Positions 1 to 11,052 of a stretch of DNA of 64,000 nt are shown one piece after another. Origin of the DNA: Megaustenia siamemsis. Taxonomy: Eukaryota > Mollusca > Gastropoda > Stylommatophora > Ariophantidae. The notes under the pieces are model-generated. The model was not told the origin of the DNA. It did no database searches and was given only the letters and a program-made list of their open reading frames with translations. Made by a program: the position numbers and the translations under genes. Positions within the stretch are counted from its first letter, which is position 1. Each line of letters starts with the position of its first letter. Where the stretch lies: NCBI GenBank assembly GCA_032433765.1, contig JAVIAB010000159.1:56923542-56987541 (forward strand). The letters run 5' to 3'.

Positions 1-215
1 ATCTTATCCACCTCATCACAGTGTATCTGTTGTATATCTCTTCTCCACCACATCACCGTGTATCCGTTGTATACATCTCTTCACAACCTTATCACAGTGT
101 ATAACTGTGTATATCTCTTCTTCACCACATCACAGTGTATCCGTTGTATACATCTCTTCTCCACCACATCACAGTGTATCCGTTGTATACATCTCTTCTC
201 CACCTTCTCACAATG
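1..215. repeat. Minisatellite, about 39-bp unit, 5-6 copies
   Basis: The unit reads roughly CACCACATCACAGTGTATCC followed by GTTGTATACATCTCTTCT. It begins at the window edge, so its full extent is unknown. Open frames over it on both strands are repeat artefacts. Confidence 0.9.
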
Positions 216-482
216 CATATATTTCGCATAACCTCTCTAACAGAACACATTATATCAACTCTGCACTTCTCCTCAAACATTAAACGTATCCTTATGAACT
301 CGATTCTGGTAACGACTATAAATAGATGTTTCGAAAAGCGTTTACAACGTGTGTTCAAATAATGTTAAGTTTGACTATATTTTATTTACATATTAGAGAC
401 TGAAACTAGTAAATTACAGCTGTGGAGGAGAAGTTGATTTGTTTAAATATTCAACAACAAAAACAAAATGTTCATAGTTTAC
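1..482. other. Intron downstream of exon A1 (open at window edge)
   Basis: Intronic on the minus-strand gene. It holds the 39-bp minisatellite at 1-215 and, near 385-425, a block closely matching intron sequence beside exon A5 (about 40,545-40,590). I looked for the next B exon before position 1 and did not find one. Confidence 0.6.
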
Positions 483-604
483 CATAGCCGATTGGACACG
501 ACCTTTCAGCCTCTCTAAATGCTCTGCGATAGTCCTCTCTTGATGTGACATCCAGGCAATATTCTGGAACGTATCTCAAACTCGATAGCCCTGATTGTCC
601 AAGG
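483..604 (-). CDS. Exon A1 of the module gene
   Basis: This is the most 3' exon seen. The acceptor is GAATTAG before 604 and the donor is GTAAAC after 483. It has 1 + 120 + 1 nt: the first base completes the last codon of exon B0 (GA+C, Asp). It encodes 40 residues beginning LGQSGLSSLRYVPEYC. Compared with its sisters it keeps P13, C16, D24 and C36 but has lost the first cysteine (GYNC has become GLSS). It keeps the R-E-D-Y motif at residues 22-25. It is the most divergent A exon, and the preceding exon B0 has also lost a cysteine. No stop codon is present. Function unknown. Confidence 0.75.
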
Positions 605-1395
605 CTAATTCAAGAAGGTTTAAACATAATAATTATACGATGATGGAAGATAAATACAATTACTCGATATCTGTCATAGGGGTATTGATGTATACATTTT
701 TTTTTTAAATACGAACCAACATTAACGACATAGATTAATCAAAATAGTTCCTAGCACACTCGTATAGTGATCGGAAACTTAGACATTCAAGTGGATGTAT
801 TAAAGAAAAAGTCGTTCCGATATACGCTACATTCGAGAAATAATGGACATTAAACAGAAAGACAACGTAAAAAAATACAGATGTTCTGCAGAGTTGTATT
901 ATCCCATCATTTGTGAAAACACTCAGGATTCGTAGGTTAAGGTGACAGCACTTGTTGGGCTAATAGAAGGCTCTAGCATCATCAAGCAGATGTAGAACAC
1001 ATACATGAAAGTAGCTTGTGGATAGATCATAGCTGAGATATAAAGCAATCATCTATCCTCACTGTATCGTATCAATTCTATTGTTGATTCTTGACGTAGC
1101 AAGACACAAAACTAACTACTATCCTCATTCTGTCTGCCGTCCACGAACTCTATTTTCTTGAATGTGTAAAGTTATAGTGGTGCTTCTTCCGTCTGATAGT
1201 TTATTGTATCCACATATTTGTGCGCTGTACTTGTTTTAGATATGGTTCTCTTACTGTTGTTTTACTAGAGGGATACCAAGGAAAGACGAGTTACATAGAT
1301 TATGTTACACATGTTTATGTTGCATGATGGGAACGGTTGTGTCTTTGATATGACACTATTACAGTTTCCTTACTGTTTAGACTGAGATCTTTCTT

Positions 1396-1398
1396 CTT

Positions 1399-1434
<36 letters not shown>

Positions 1435-1820
1435 AGTTGCCTCTCTATTGGGACCGATAACTAGCGTCAGCCCAAAGTGTGAAATGTGTCTCTCTCTCTC
1501 TCTCTCTTTCTCTCTCTCAGTTGCCTCTCTATTGGGACCGATAACTAGCGTCAGCCCAAAGTGTGAAATGTGTCTCTCTCTCTCTCTCTTTCTCTCTCTC
1601 AGTTGCCTCTCTATTGGGACCGATAACTAGCGTCAGCCCAAAGTGTGAAATGTGTCTCTCTCTCTCTCTCTTTCTCTCTCTCAGTTGCCTCTCTATTGGG
1701 ACCGATAACTAGCGTCAGCCCAAAGTGTGAAATGTGTCTCTCTCTCTCTCTCTTTCTCTCTCTCAGTTGCCTCTCTATTGGGACCGATAACTAGCGTCAG
1801 CCCAAAGTGTGAAATGTGTC
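1396..1820. repeat. Minisatellite, 82-84-bp unit with (CT)n core, 5 copies
   Basis: Each unit is a (CT)n tract followed by a conserved block that starts GTTGCCTCTCTATTGGGACC and includes GATAACTAGCGTCAGCCC. The conserved block starts near 1,437 and recurs four more times at 82-84-bp spacing. Differences are mostly in CT length. Confidence 0.92.
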
Positions 1821-2303
1821 ACAAGTTTAGAAAGAACCAACGACTCCAATCTTTGAAAGAGATCAAGACAGGCTACTCTTGACCAGTGACTGCACGCTAT
1901 GTCTTCTGAGCTGTATCTGTAAGGTTATGGATTGACTTGAAAAAGACATTTCAAAAATCAGGTTTTAGAACAACAGAGAACATCATCACGTTTGTTCTTC
2001 ATTCTTTAAGAGACGAGGAGGAGAATGAGTGTGACAATGATGTATATATTGAGAGACCGAGGAGTCTAAAGGTGGAAATGGGATCTGGTCGATCTCGACT
2101 GCTTTGTGGGAAAGGCTGATGTACTTATAATCAGACCCGCGTTACGCGAACTTTTCCCGTCCTGACCAGCGCCCACGACACAGGGAAGTCAATTTGCTTT
2201 TCTTTAACATTTTTCGATCATTTTGTTTTGGATGTTTCATTACTAGTTAGCTATGTAGGATTAGTTATATTTATTTACATATCTGTGTGTGTTGTTGTTT
2301 GTC

Positions 2304-2345
2304 TGTTCCTGCTGAAGGCCTATTGAGCCGAAACGTCGTTCAAAT
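2304..2345 (+). other. CTGAAG...GCCGAAACGTCG motif (element relic)
   Basis: CTGCTGAAGGCC is followed closely by GAGCCGAAACGTCGTTC. A second, minus-strand copy lies at 23,336-23,380. The pairing GGC/GCC between CTGAA and GAAAC superficially recalls a hammerhead ribozyme core, but the conserved CTGANGA is not matched. More likely it is a conserved end of a dispersed element. Confidence 0.4.
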
Positions 2346-2847
2346 CTGTGTCGTCTACTAACCACGTAAAGCTTTTACCATACCTTTTTTCTATTTTTTT
2401 CAATTTTCCCTGTACTTATAATCAACACGTTACATGAACAATCAGTCTGCATATGCTTCGGGAAATGATGGGACGAGCGGTGGAGCGGATATGGAAATAT
2501 CCCGACTACAATGAAACTAATTTCAGGAATAGAATAAAATAGAATAGAATCGACTTTAGAAGGAACATTGATCCACAGAAGATCAGGTCACACAGGACAT
2601 TGAAGGTGTACTTCGGAAATGAAAATATATGGGCAGCCTGGATTGATTTGAAAACAAAATTGGCAGCTGCCCTGGAAAACACTGACAGCAAACAAGAAAA
2701 AAAAAAGAAAATCATTTTAAAAAATCTGCCAACGTCAATGGATCGCAGGTCGTATTACTGAGTTCGTGCACATTGGTCGATGTTGTCCTCGTATATTCTC
2801 GATATTTTGAGAGAAAAAAAATCGGGAAAGTCCGGTGTGTAGTGATG

Positions 2848-3400
2848 ATGATCCTAACATAACATTGTGTCTATCATTTCTAGGAGTCAATTATCGGTCG
2901 ATCCTAACATAACATTGTGTCTATCATTTCTAGGAGTCAATTATCGGTCGATCCTAACATAACATTGTGTCTATCAATTCTAGGCGTCAATTCTCGGTCG
3001 ATCCTAACATAACATTGTGTCTATCATTTCTAGGAGTCAATTATCGGTCGATCCTACATATAACATTGTGTCTATCATTTCTAGGAGTCAATTCTCGGTC
3101 GATCCTAACATAACATTGTGTCTATCATTTCTAGGAGTCAATTATCGGTCGATCCTACATATAACATTGTGTCTATCATTTCTAGGAGTCAATTATCGGT
3201 CGATCCTAACATAACATTGCGTTTATCATTTCTAGGAGTCAATTATCGGTCGATCCTAACATAACATTGTGTCTATCATTTCTAGGAGTCAATTATCGGT
3301 CGATCCTAACATAACATTGTGTCTATCATTTCTAGGAGTCAATTATCGGTCGATCCTACATATAACATTGTCTATCATTTCTAGGAGTCAATTCTCGGTC
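2848..3400. repeat. Minisatellite, 50-bp unit, about 11 copies
   Basis: The unit contains TCGATCCTAACATAACATTG and TCTATCATTTCTAGGAGTC. Copies differ by few substitutions (ACATAACATT versus CATATAACATT). On the plus strand each unit looks like a branch point, a pyrimidine tract and an AG. Confidence 0.95.
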
Positions 3401-4137
3401 CCTGTGACGTCCGCGTATAGTAACTTGTTTACGTTTGAACTTTAACTGTAATTATTTGTCTACTATTGATCTCAACATATGTTTGCTGTGAGAATAAAGC
3501 TGGTGATATAAGACAACCGTTTCTGGCTCCTTGTTTTATAAGTATGTAGTTAGCGTCTTGTTACTTGCTCTTATGGCTGCTGTTGTTGCCAACATGTTTT
3601 TGTTATATTTCTCGGATCTTTGCCATTAATGATTAGTTTTTTGTTTCATTAATGATCTATGGATTATCTTTCTTTTGTAGTTTTCCTATTTCTTCACATC
3701 TTTGCTTTAGCAAATTTTCCTTTACGGATCTGCATTTTTTTTTTACATTTTTTGTTTAGTTTTGTATACGTCATTTTTTTATTTCATGTGTTTTCCCCTT
3801 TTGTTCACTAGTTTCTATTATTTCTTCTTCTGCCACCCATTCCCTTTCTTCTTATTGATTTGTTTAATCACTGGTGCTAGTTCTGACGATATTTGTAGAA
3901 TCGATTGTTAGAGTTTATCCCATTTCTAGCCGCACAAAAACACTCGTCATCACCTCGCTGTGTGACCTACACGAGTCTGTTCGGATTGTGTATTAGTTGC
4001 AAGTAAAGCCACTATCATCCTCAAATTAACAATATTACGAGTGGCTACATTTGGTGCAGTTCCAAATAGTTTTATCCTTGACTTTATCCTTTTTATTCTT
4101 ATCTCAGGATTCGGCTTATTTAAATTGTTCAACTCCT

Positions 4138-4864
4138 GTGTGATACCAGTACCAACATATGGATGTAATATCAGTACTAACATATGGATGTGATATCAGT
4201 ACTAACATTTTGATGTGATGCCAGTACTAACATATGGATGTGATACCAGTACCAACATATGTATGTAATACCAGAGCTAACATATGGATGTAATATCAGT
4301 AATAACATATGGATGTGATATCAGTACTAACATTTTGATGTGATGCCAGTACTAACATATGGATGTGATACCAGTACCAACATATGGATGTAATACCAGA
4401 GCTAACATATGGATGTAATATCAGTACTAACATATGGATGTGATATCAGTACTAACATTTTGATGTGATGCCAGTACTAACATATGGATGTAATACCATA
4501 GCGAACATATGGATGTAATATCAGTACTAACACATGGATGTGATACCAGTACCAACATATGGATGTAATACCAGAGCTAACATATGGATGTAATATCAGT
4601 ACTAACACTTGGATGTGATATCAGTACTAACATTTTGATGTGATGCCAGTACTAACATATGAATGCGATATCAGTACTAATATATTGATGTGATGCCAGT
4701 ACTAACATATGGATGTGATACCAGAACCAACATATGGATGTGATACCAGCACCAACATATAGATGTAATATCAGTACTATCATATGGATGTGATGCCAGT
4801 ACTAACATATGGATGTGGTACCATTACTAACATATGAATGTGATGCCAGTACTAACATATGAAT
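4138..4864. repeat. Minisatellite, 25-bp unit, about 29 copies
   Basis: The unit is about TGATACCAGTACTAACATATGGATG. Variants (CATTTTGATG, CAGAGCTAACAT) recur in a fixed order, giving a loose higher-order period of several units. Confidence 0.93.
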
Positions 4865-4971
4865 TAGGGAGGTTGTAAAACCACCCATAATTTAGATATG
4901 AAATTAAATGCCATTAAAAACAAATGTCTTCGTATAATCTCGAGCATAAACACTTTGCTGATGTTCACCAG

Positions 4972-5088
4972 GTTATAAATGATGTGATTGACTGATGCAA
5001 CACAAGTGTCAGATAGTAACGAAATTTTCTGTTATAAATGATGTGATTGACTGATGCAACACAAGTGTCTGATAGTAACGAAAGTATT
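4972..5088. repeat. Tandem duplication, 59 bp x 2
   Basis: Two adjacent near-identical copies begin GTTATAAATGATGTGATTG. They differ at only a few positions. Confidence 0.85.
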
Positions 5089-5094
5089 TTCCAT

Positions 5095-5445
5095 GCCATG
5101 ACACCAAGCTATCCAGTATTTTCTCTCTTTGTCATCCGCGATCTCTTTTTCCTTTTATTTTGCCAGTTGCAACCAAGTATTCCAACTTTCCTCTTCTCAT
5201 GATGTGCCCGAAAAATGTTGATTGCTTCTTTCTGATGTTTTTTAAGAGCTCATTTTTTGTGTTGACCTCATTGAGAACTTCCTCATTGGTCTTTTTATCT
5301 GTCCAGGGAACTTTCAACATTCTTCTGAGAAATCCCATCTCTGTGGCCTCTAATCGTCGTTTTATTTGTTTGTCTACTGTCCATGATTCGCTTCCATAGG
5401 TCAGAATTGGTTCTATATAGCACCGATCAACTCTCTGTATAGTAA
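5095..5445 (-). mobile_element. RTE-like LINE fragment, ORF2 C-terminal tail
   Basis: Read on the minus strand it gives a tail with RRMLKVPWTDKKTNEEVL, then RKKQSTFFGHIMRRGKLEY, then TGKIKGKRDRG. This is the C-terminal region that follows the reverse transcriptase in RTE-like retrotransposons. A 68-codon stretch is still open, making this one of the better-preserved copies, but the catalytic domain is missing. It ends with sequence matching GGACAGTAGACAAACAA... found in other copies. It abuts a SINE at 5,446. Confidence 0.85.
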
Positions 5446-5697
5446 GTAGTAAAGTACCCCGGTCACGCCAAGTGGCGTATAGGGAATATGGTGTTAGTGA
5501 CCATACATTTTACAGACCTTCGGCACATAATTTTTGGGGTAATGTGGTCGGTATTACGCCCGTGCCGCTTTACTTTCCCAGAAAAAAAATCCGGTACCCA
5601 TTAAAGGCTGGGTGAACCGGAAGCCGTCGGTTGGGATCGAACCCTACCTTTTCTCCTTTGTAGACCAGTTCATTAACAACTGAGCTATCGTGGCTCC
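5446..5697 (-). mobile_element. tRNA-derived SINE (family S1)
   Basis: The minus strand starts GGGAGCCACGATAGCTCAGT, with a box-B-like GGGTTCGATCCCAACC. Next comes a body shared with three other copies (GGGTTCACCCAGCC, CGGGCGTAATACC, CACTAACACCATATTCCC) and the end GCCACTTGGCGTGACCGGGG. It is a degenerate tRNA-like head, not a functional tRNA. CTCTCT-rich sequence flanks both sides, so the target duplication is uncertain. Confidence 0.9.
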
Positions 5698-5715
5698 CTC
5701 TCTCTCTATACTCAC

Positions 5716-5836
5716 TCACATATCTCACGTTCATAAATGGCTAAATTTAGTCCAACATCCATCTCGTAGATAGTCTGAAGGGTTGAATTCAAGGTTCTAT
5801 TCATCCTTCGACAAATTTCAGGAATTGTTTCGTTCT
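5716..5836 (-). CDS. Exon B0 of the module gene
   Basis: The acceptor is ATCCATAG before 5836 and the donor GTGAGT after 5716. It has 2 + 117 + 2 nt. The 39 full codons run from N-E-T to an ending E-R-E-I-C. It keeps the first and last B-type cysteines (codons 8 and 39) but the middle cysteine is Thr (NRT in place of the usual ..C). It has three potential N-glycosylation sites (NET, NRT, NST). The split codon with exon A2 is GAG (Glu) and with A1 GAC (Asp). It is shifted from its sisters by many substitutions but has no stop. A SINE lies only about 18 bp beyond the exon end. Confidence 0.75.
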
Positions 5837-6217
5837 CTATGGATTACACAAAAATGCAAGTTTTATATCAATTGTGTTAGTCAAATGTAGTAAAAGGTTA
5901 AACGTCAAGGGGCAGGGAGCATATTATAGACTTGTGAAGACTGAAATAGGAATTTACAAAGCGTGTGTGCGAATGAATTGGACTAAAAACTCTGGAGTGT
6001 TATAATAGCAGATACATTAATATATAATGCTTATTATTCATTCAATATTATACTTTATTTAATTATTTAATTTTAAAGGAAATTTGATACAGATATTGGT
6101 GTGTACGGGATAAAACTTATAAAGATGTGGGCGAACAATGATTGGTCGACTTTTTCTTTCCTTCCTCCCAAGCCTTTGTTGAAAGAGGATATATTGAGGA
6201 TATATCAAACTTGCGGT

Positions 6218-6422
6218 CTTTTGCTCTTCTGTTTGCCTCTGCTGCTGTTCTGTTTCCTACTGTTTCTATTATTCCGTCAATCCATCTTTTGCTCTTCTGT
6301 TTGCCTCTGCTGCTGTTGTGTTTCCTAGTGTTTCTATTATTCCGTCAATCCATCTTTTGCTCTTCTGTTTGTCTCTGCTGCTGTTGTGTTTCCTAGTGTT
6401 TCTATTATTCCGTCAATCCATC
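6218..6422. repeat. Tandem repeat, 68 bp x 3
   Basis: Three copies begin CTTTTGCTCTTCTGTTTGCC and contain GTTTCTATTATTCCGTCAAT. The leucine-rich frames over it are artefacts of pyrimidine-rich sequence. Confidence 0.9.
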
Positions 6423-6589
6423 CTCATCGTTGTCGGCCCTTCGGTTTGTTGTTCTCACAACGTTTATTGAATGTCGTTTGTTTTCATATTCATGTCTTAT
6501 TACGTGGAAAAGCCATGTTATCTGTTATTTCTTCATATATTGCATGATGGGGGGTATTCCTAGCTTTTTTTCTCAGTTCTTCATGATTG

Positions 6590-6925
6590 ATAAATGCAGA
6601 AGTGTGATTTTACAGAAGGATGTTGAGCATACCGTAGAGAGCTATAAAGAATGATTAAAACGCTCTGAAAGAGGTCAATATTAGGAAGAAACAATCATTT
6701 TTCGGACATGTAATGAGAAGGGAACATCTGAAATAGTGTGACAAGTTGGAAAAATGGGGGAAAGAAGAGATAGAGGGGAGGAAATAGCAAAGATACCAGA
6801 CAGCTTAAGAGAATTGTTTAGCAGAAGGTCAAAACCAGAAATGATAAATGACTGTCAATATCGAGACTTGTGATGAGACATAATCACCGACTACAGCAGG
6901 CATGTCACTTGATTATGATAAAATG
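6590..6925 (+). mobile_element. RTE-like LINE 3' fragment
   Basis: Degenerate match to the ORF2 tail seen elsewhere. It includes TTACAGAAGGATGTTGAG, AGGAAGAAACAATCATTTTT, GACATGTAATGAGAAGGGAA and the end GGCATGTCACTTGATTATGAT. Frameshifts and stops are frequent. The end runs straight into a short tandem array. Confidence 0.8.
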
Positions 6926-7160
6926 TAGGAGAGAATTGTAGTGAGATATGAAATGTAGGAGAGAATTGTAGTGAGACATGATCACAGACTACAACAGGCA
7001 TGTCACATGATTATGATGAAATGTAGTAGAGAATTGTATTGAGACATGATCACAGACTACAACAGACATGCCACTTGATTATGATGAAATGCAGGAGAGA
7101 ATTGTGGTGAGACATAATCACCGACAACAGCAGGCATGTCACTTGGTTATGATGAAATGG
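6876..7160. repeat. Tandem repeat of a LINE 3' end, about 72 bp x 4
   Basis: The units contain GAGACATGATCACAGACTAC and GGCATGTCACTTGATTATGA, which are the terminal part of the RTE-like LINE just upstream. The array was therefore seeded by the LINE end. Confidence 0.85.
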
Positions 7161-7394
7161 AGGAGGGAATTATGTGAAGTATTACTAGAATAACACAATC
7201 TTTCAAGTGGACCATTTTAAAAGGTGTTTAACGAAAATTATGTCCGTGATGTAGAAATATATAGTGATTTAGAGAAGATAGTTATTGAAGTAATAGCTCC
7301 AGGAAATGAGGAATGGGAAGGTCTAGACAAGGTGTGTATAAGATATCATTGACGAGCTGAGACCGGCTCCGATAGACGTTGGATATATCACACA

Positions 7395-7945
7395 AGACAG
7401 ATAAAACATAATATGACAACTAAGATCCAAGTGGTAAGAATAAAGGTATGCAGCGTATGAAACAATTATGAATGATGTGTCAATAGAAGTGAGAAAATGA
7501 GTTCAACGGGGCTATATAGAGCCAATGTTGATTTATGGAAGCTAATCATGGACAGTAGACAAACAAGGGAAAAGACGATTTGAGAATACATATATTCGAT
7601 ATCTCAGAAGAATGTTGAGAGTTCCCTGTACAGCTAAATAGACAAGAAGGTAATTCTCAAAAAGATCAACACAAACAGGGAGTTCCTTAGAAACATCAGA
7701 ATGAAACAATCAACAATTTTTTTGAGCACATCATGAAAAGAGTAAATTTGTAATTATTGGTTAATAAAGGCAAAATACAGGGAAGGAGATATCGCGGACG
7801 ACAGATAGAAGATACTAGATAGCTTAATGACATAGAACAAAAAACGGTAGACAACAGAATTTATACGATGCGCTGATAATAGAAAATTGTGGAACGACTA
7901 CATCGCCAGCCTCAATCGATATGACACACGATGATGATGATGGTA
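7395..7945 (+). mobile_element. RTE-like LINE 3' fragment with (GATG)n end
   Basis: About 0.5 kb of the ORF2 tail. It has ATAGAGCCAATGTTGATTTA (equivalent to EPILTYG), ATCATGGACAGTAGACAAAC and CTCAGAAGAATGTTGAGAG, and an ending TGACACACGATGATGATGATG. Stops and frameshifts kill the frame. RTE elements are known for short-microsatellite tails. Confidence 0.85.
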
Positions 7946-9085
7946 TGGACCATCAATGTTAAATGGTTTAGGAGAGATTTTAATGAAAAGTGGACACAAG
8001 TGTAGGTGTTGTTTGGTACATGATGATGATGATATAGACCATCAATGTTAAATAGCTTGGGAGAGATTGTAGCGTGAAGATGACACAAGTGTTGGTGTTG
8101 TATGGCACATGATGATGATGATATGGTCCATCAATGTTAAATAGTTTGGGAGAGATTGTAGCGTGAAGATGACACAAGTGTTGGTGTTGTATGGCACATG
8201 ATTATGATGATATGGACCATCAATGTTAAATAGTTTGGGAGAGATTTCAGCGTGAAGATGACACAAGTCTTGGTGTTGTATGGCACATGATGATGATGAT
8301 ATGGTCCATCAATGTTAAATAGTTTGGGGGAGATTTCAGCGTGAAGATGACACACGTGTTGATGTTGTATGGCACATGATGATGATGATATGGTCCATCA
8401 ATGTTAAATAGTTTGGGAGAGATTGTAGCGTGAAGATGACACTAGTGTTGATGTTGTATGGCACATGATGATGATGATATGGTCCATCAATGATAAATAG
8501 TTTGGGAGAGATTGTAGCGTGAAGATGACACAAGTGTTGGTGTTGTATGGCACATGATGATGATGATATGGTCCATCAATGATAAATAGTTTGGAAGAGA
8601 TTGTAGCGTGAAGATGACACAAGTGTTGGTGTTGTATGACACATGATGATGATGATATGGTCCATCAATGTTAAATAGTTTGGGAGAGATTGTAGCGTGA
8701 AGATGACACAAGTGTTGGTGTTGTATGGCACATGATGATGATGATATGGTCCATCAATGATAAATAGTTTGGAAGAGATTGTAGCGTGAAGATGACACAA
8801 GTGTTGGTGTTGTATGGCACATGATGATGATGATATGGTCCATCAATGATAAATGGTTTGGAAGAGATTGTAGCGTGAAGATGACACAAGTGTTGGTGGT
8901 GTATGGCACATGATGATGATGATATGGTCCATCAATGATAAATAGTTTGGGAGAGATTGTAGCGTGAAGATGACACAAGTGTTGATGTTGTATGGCACAT
9001 GGTGATGATGATATGGTCCATCAATGTTAAATAGTTTGGGAGAGATTGTAGCGTGAAGATGACACAAGTGTTGATGTTGTATGGC
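7930..9085. repeat. Minisatellite, 89-bp unit, about 13 copies
   Basis: The unit contains GGCACATGATGATGATGATA, TGGTCCATCAATGTTAAATA, GTTTGGGAGAGATTGTAGCG and TGACACAAGTGTTGGTGTTG. It starts exactly at the GATG tail of the preceding LINE, and the GGCACATGATGATG core equals the LINE 3' end. The staggered minus-strand frames of 65-118 codons over it are artefacts. Confidence 0.95.
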
Positions 9086-9179
9086 ACACATGTCAGAAAT
9101 GTGTGAATATAAAATGTTTGGGTGCGGAAGTCATGTGAGAAATACAGCACAAAAACATTGTTTAGTTTATGCTGGAAAC

Positions 9180-9290
9180 AGGGGAGTAATGTGGACAAAT
9201 GTTTGGGGATATATGCGGCAAATATGAGAAAACATGTGGACAAATGTTTGGGGATATATGAGGCAAATATGAGAAAACATGTGGACAAAC
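9180..9290. repeat. Tandem duplication, about 55 bp x 2
   Basis: The unit is ATGTGGACAAATGTTTGGGG plus ATATATGAGGCAAATATGAG. Degenerate relatives lie at about 21,780-22,000 (GAGGCAAAGTGAGAAAGATA and ACTATGTTGGGGTATAC). Confidence 0.8.
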
Positions 9291-9487
9291 AAGAGTAGGA
9301 ATGTGTGAGGCAGAATGAAGAATTTTGTAAATAAAATATTTTGGGGTTCTTTAAGGCAACTTTGAGCGTGAAATGGATTCAGCAATTGTACTGGTTTTGA
9401 AGGACATTTAAGAGAAGTGTGAACAAACTATGTTTGTGTGTACATGCAACATTAAGTGTCTGATAATTGATGGCGCCTTATATTTTA

Positions 9488-9572
9488 CTTGTAGACAGAA
9501 ACATCTCTTGACAATACCGGTATTCGAACTCGCCTTCTCCTGGTTATCTATTTAACCAACCGTGCTCTTCTT
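9488..9572 (-). mobile_element. tRNA-like SINE fragment
   Basis: The minus strand reads AAGAGCACGGTTGGTTAAAT, then a box-B-like GCGAGTTCGAATACC. Length and spacing fit a decayed tRNA-related head. No target duplication was identified. Confidence 0.5.
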
Positions 9573-9882
9573 ATAGATTTTAACATTAGAACTGTTAATC
9601 ACGTATAATCAAATTGAGATGCAGAATAAATAATTGTAGATTATAACATTTTATGGTAGATGCACACGGTGTAAGAACGCGAACAATAATTATTATAGAT
9701 AAGGTGTATACTACATCAATTGTTGACTGTTATAGAAGAGGTTAGATGTCCGCGAATGAAAAGGTCAACTCTTGCTTCTGTAGATGATATGTTTATTATA
9801 TACATCGTTGGAGGTAATACCAAAGTGGGGAATGTAATTGTAAATTGTGATATGTTTGTGGGCAAAGTAGAGCAGGGATTGT

Positions 9883-10090
9883 TTCTGTTTTGTTCGAGTA
9901 AATGTGTGCTGGATATAATAGACTCATGTACAATGTAAATAGCTGCTTGATGTGCCAGGGAAGAGACTTCCAAGATTTCAAATATGCTCTGTTTTGTTCG
10001 AGTAAATATGTGCTGGATATAATAGACTCATGTACAATGTAAATAGCCGCTTGATGTGCCAGGGAAAAGACTTCCAAGATTTCAAATGTG
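9883..10090. repeat. Tandem duplication, about 104 bp x 2
   Basis: Both copies begin TCTGTTTTGTTCGAGTAAAT and contain GACTCATGTACAATGTAAAT. They differ at only a few positions, so the duplication is recent. Confidence 0.9.
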
Positions 10091-11052
10091 GTCTGTTTTG
10101 GTGATCAAAGACATTCACGAATTAAATGCGAGGGTTTGTGATCTGATTCAGAAGAAAGAATAGTAATTTGATATATAAAAATAACAAATGTAATTTTGCA
10201 GGATAATATTTTGATTACCATAGAAATATACAATGAGTAATGAGGTCGTTCTGACAAAATTCTTATTAAAATTATAGATTTTAAATTTTACAATCACCTT
10301 ATGTCGAAAGCATTATCTTTGGTCATCAGCGAAAAAAGACCCGTTAATATATAGTATTGTATAGTAAAGAAACTAAAGTAGGTCAATATATAAGAAAATA
10401 TAGAAAAATGCATAACACAGTCAGAGATAAACGTTTGGTTGTTAGTCAACAATAGAAGCAACATATACTTGTGTGTATATTAAACGTTGTGGAGAGAAAT
10501 GGTCACATACAGCACGAGATATAATCCTTTCAGCTTTGACTTTTCTGTTCTTGCAATTATTAAAATAGTCTATGTGAATCTATCACAGTAGTGACTCCTA
10601 ACAAACAAGACAACTTGCATCATCTGGTACAAATTATCAACAATTTAATGAGGTGGGGCTCACAAGTCCCTACATCCTTTCATTATCTCATATCAATATA
10701 TTTGGACAAACAACGAGCCAGTTTGACAATTTCAAAACGAAAGTAAACAACCATTTCCGGGAGGTCACGCTGGCAACGCCACCTTTTGGTGACCTCCAGT
10801 GATACAGTCCGCTGAACCCACAAGTCCTGAAAGGAAACACACATTTCTTAGTTGAGATAATGTAGCAAATATGACTAGTGACGTTTATTTTCCCTCAGTG
10901 CTGAAAGGTATAATTGAAGTCAACGGCGATAACAAATATGATTGTGATATAGAGGTCAGCCAAACAGACGAAACGTGCTTTCCTACATTGAAACTAAAAG
11001 TATTATATTTTTTATTTATGTTAGAGAATACTAACCACAAGATATATTTTAC

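Larger units (their letters stand above)
605..5715. other. Intron between exons B0 and A1 (5,111 bp)
   Basis: It holds five satellite blocks, an RTE-like LINE tail and a SINE (listed separately). The stretches 605-1,395, 1,821-2,300, 2,405-2,847 and 3,401-4,137 show AT-rich sequence with no coding or RNA signal I can support. Confidence 0.7.
5837..11052. other. Intron between exons A2 and B0 (5,216 bp)
   Basis: It holds two RTE-like LINE tails with satellites grown from their ends, and further small satellites. In 5,837-6,217, 9,291-9,480 and 10,091-11,052 I see only AT-rich non-coding sequence. A short frame at 10,871-11,083 runs into exon A2 on the wrong strand and has no support. Confidence 0.7.

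Noticed and set aside
7980..9288. Ten staggered minus-strand frames beginning MCHLHA... in register with each other
   Set aside because: They are one 89-bp minisatellite read in the same frame class; their offsets equal the unit length.
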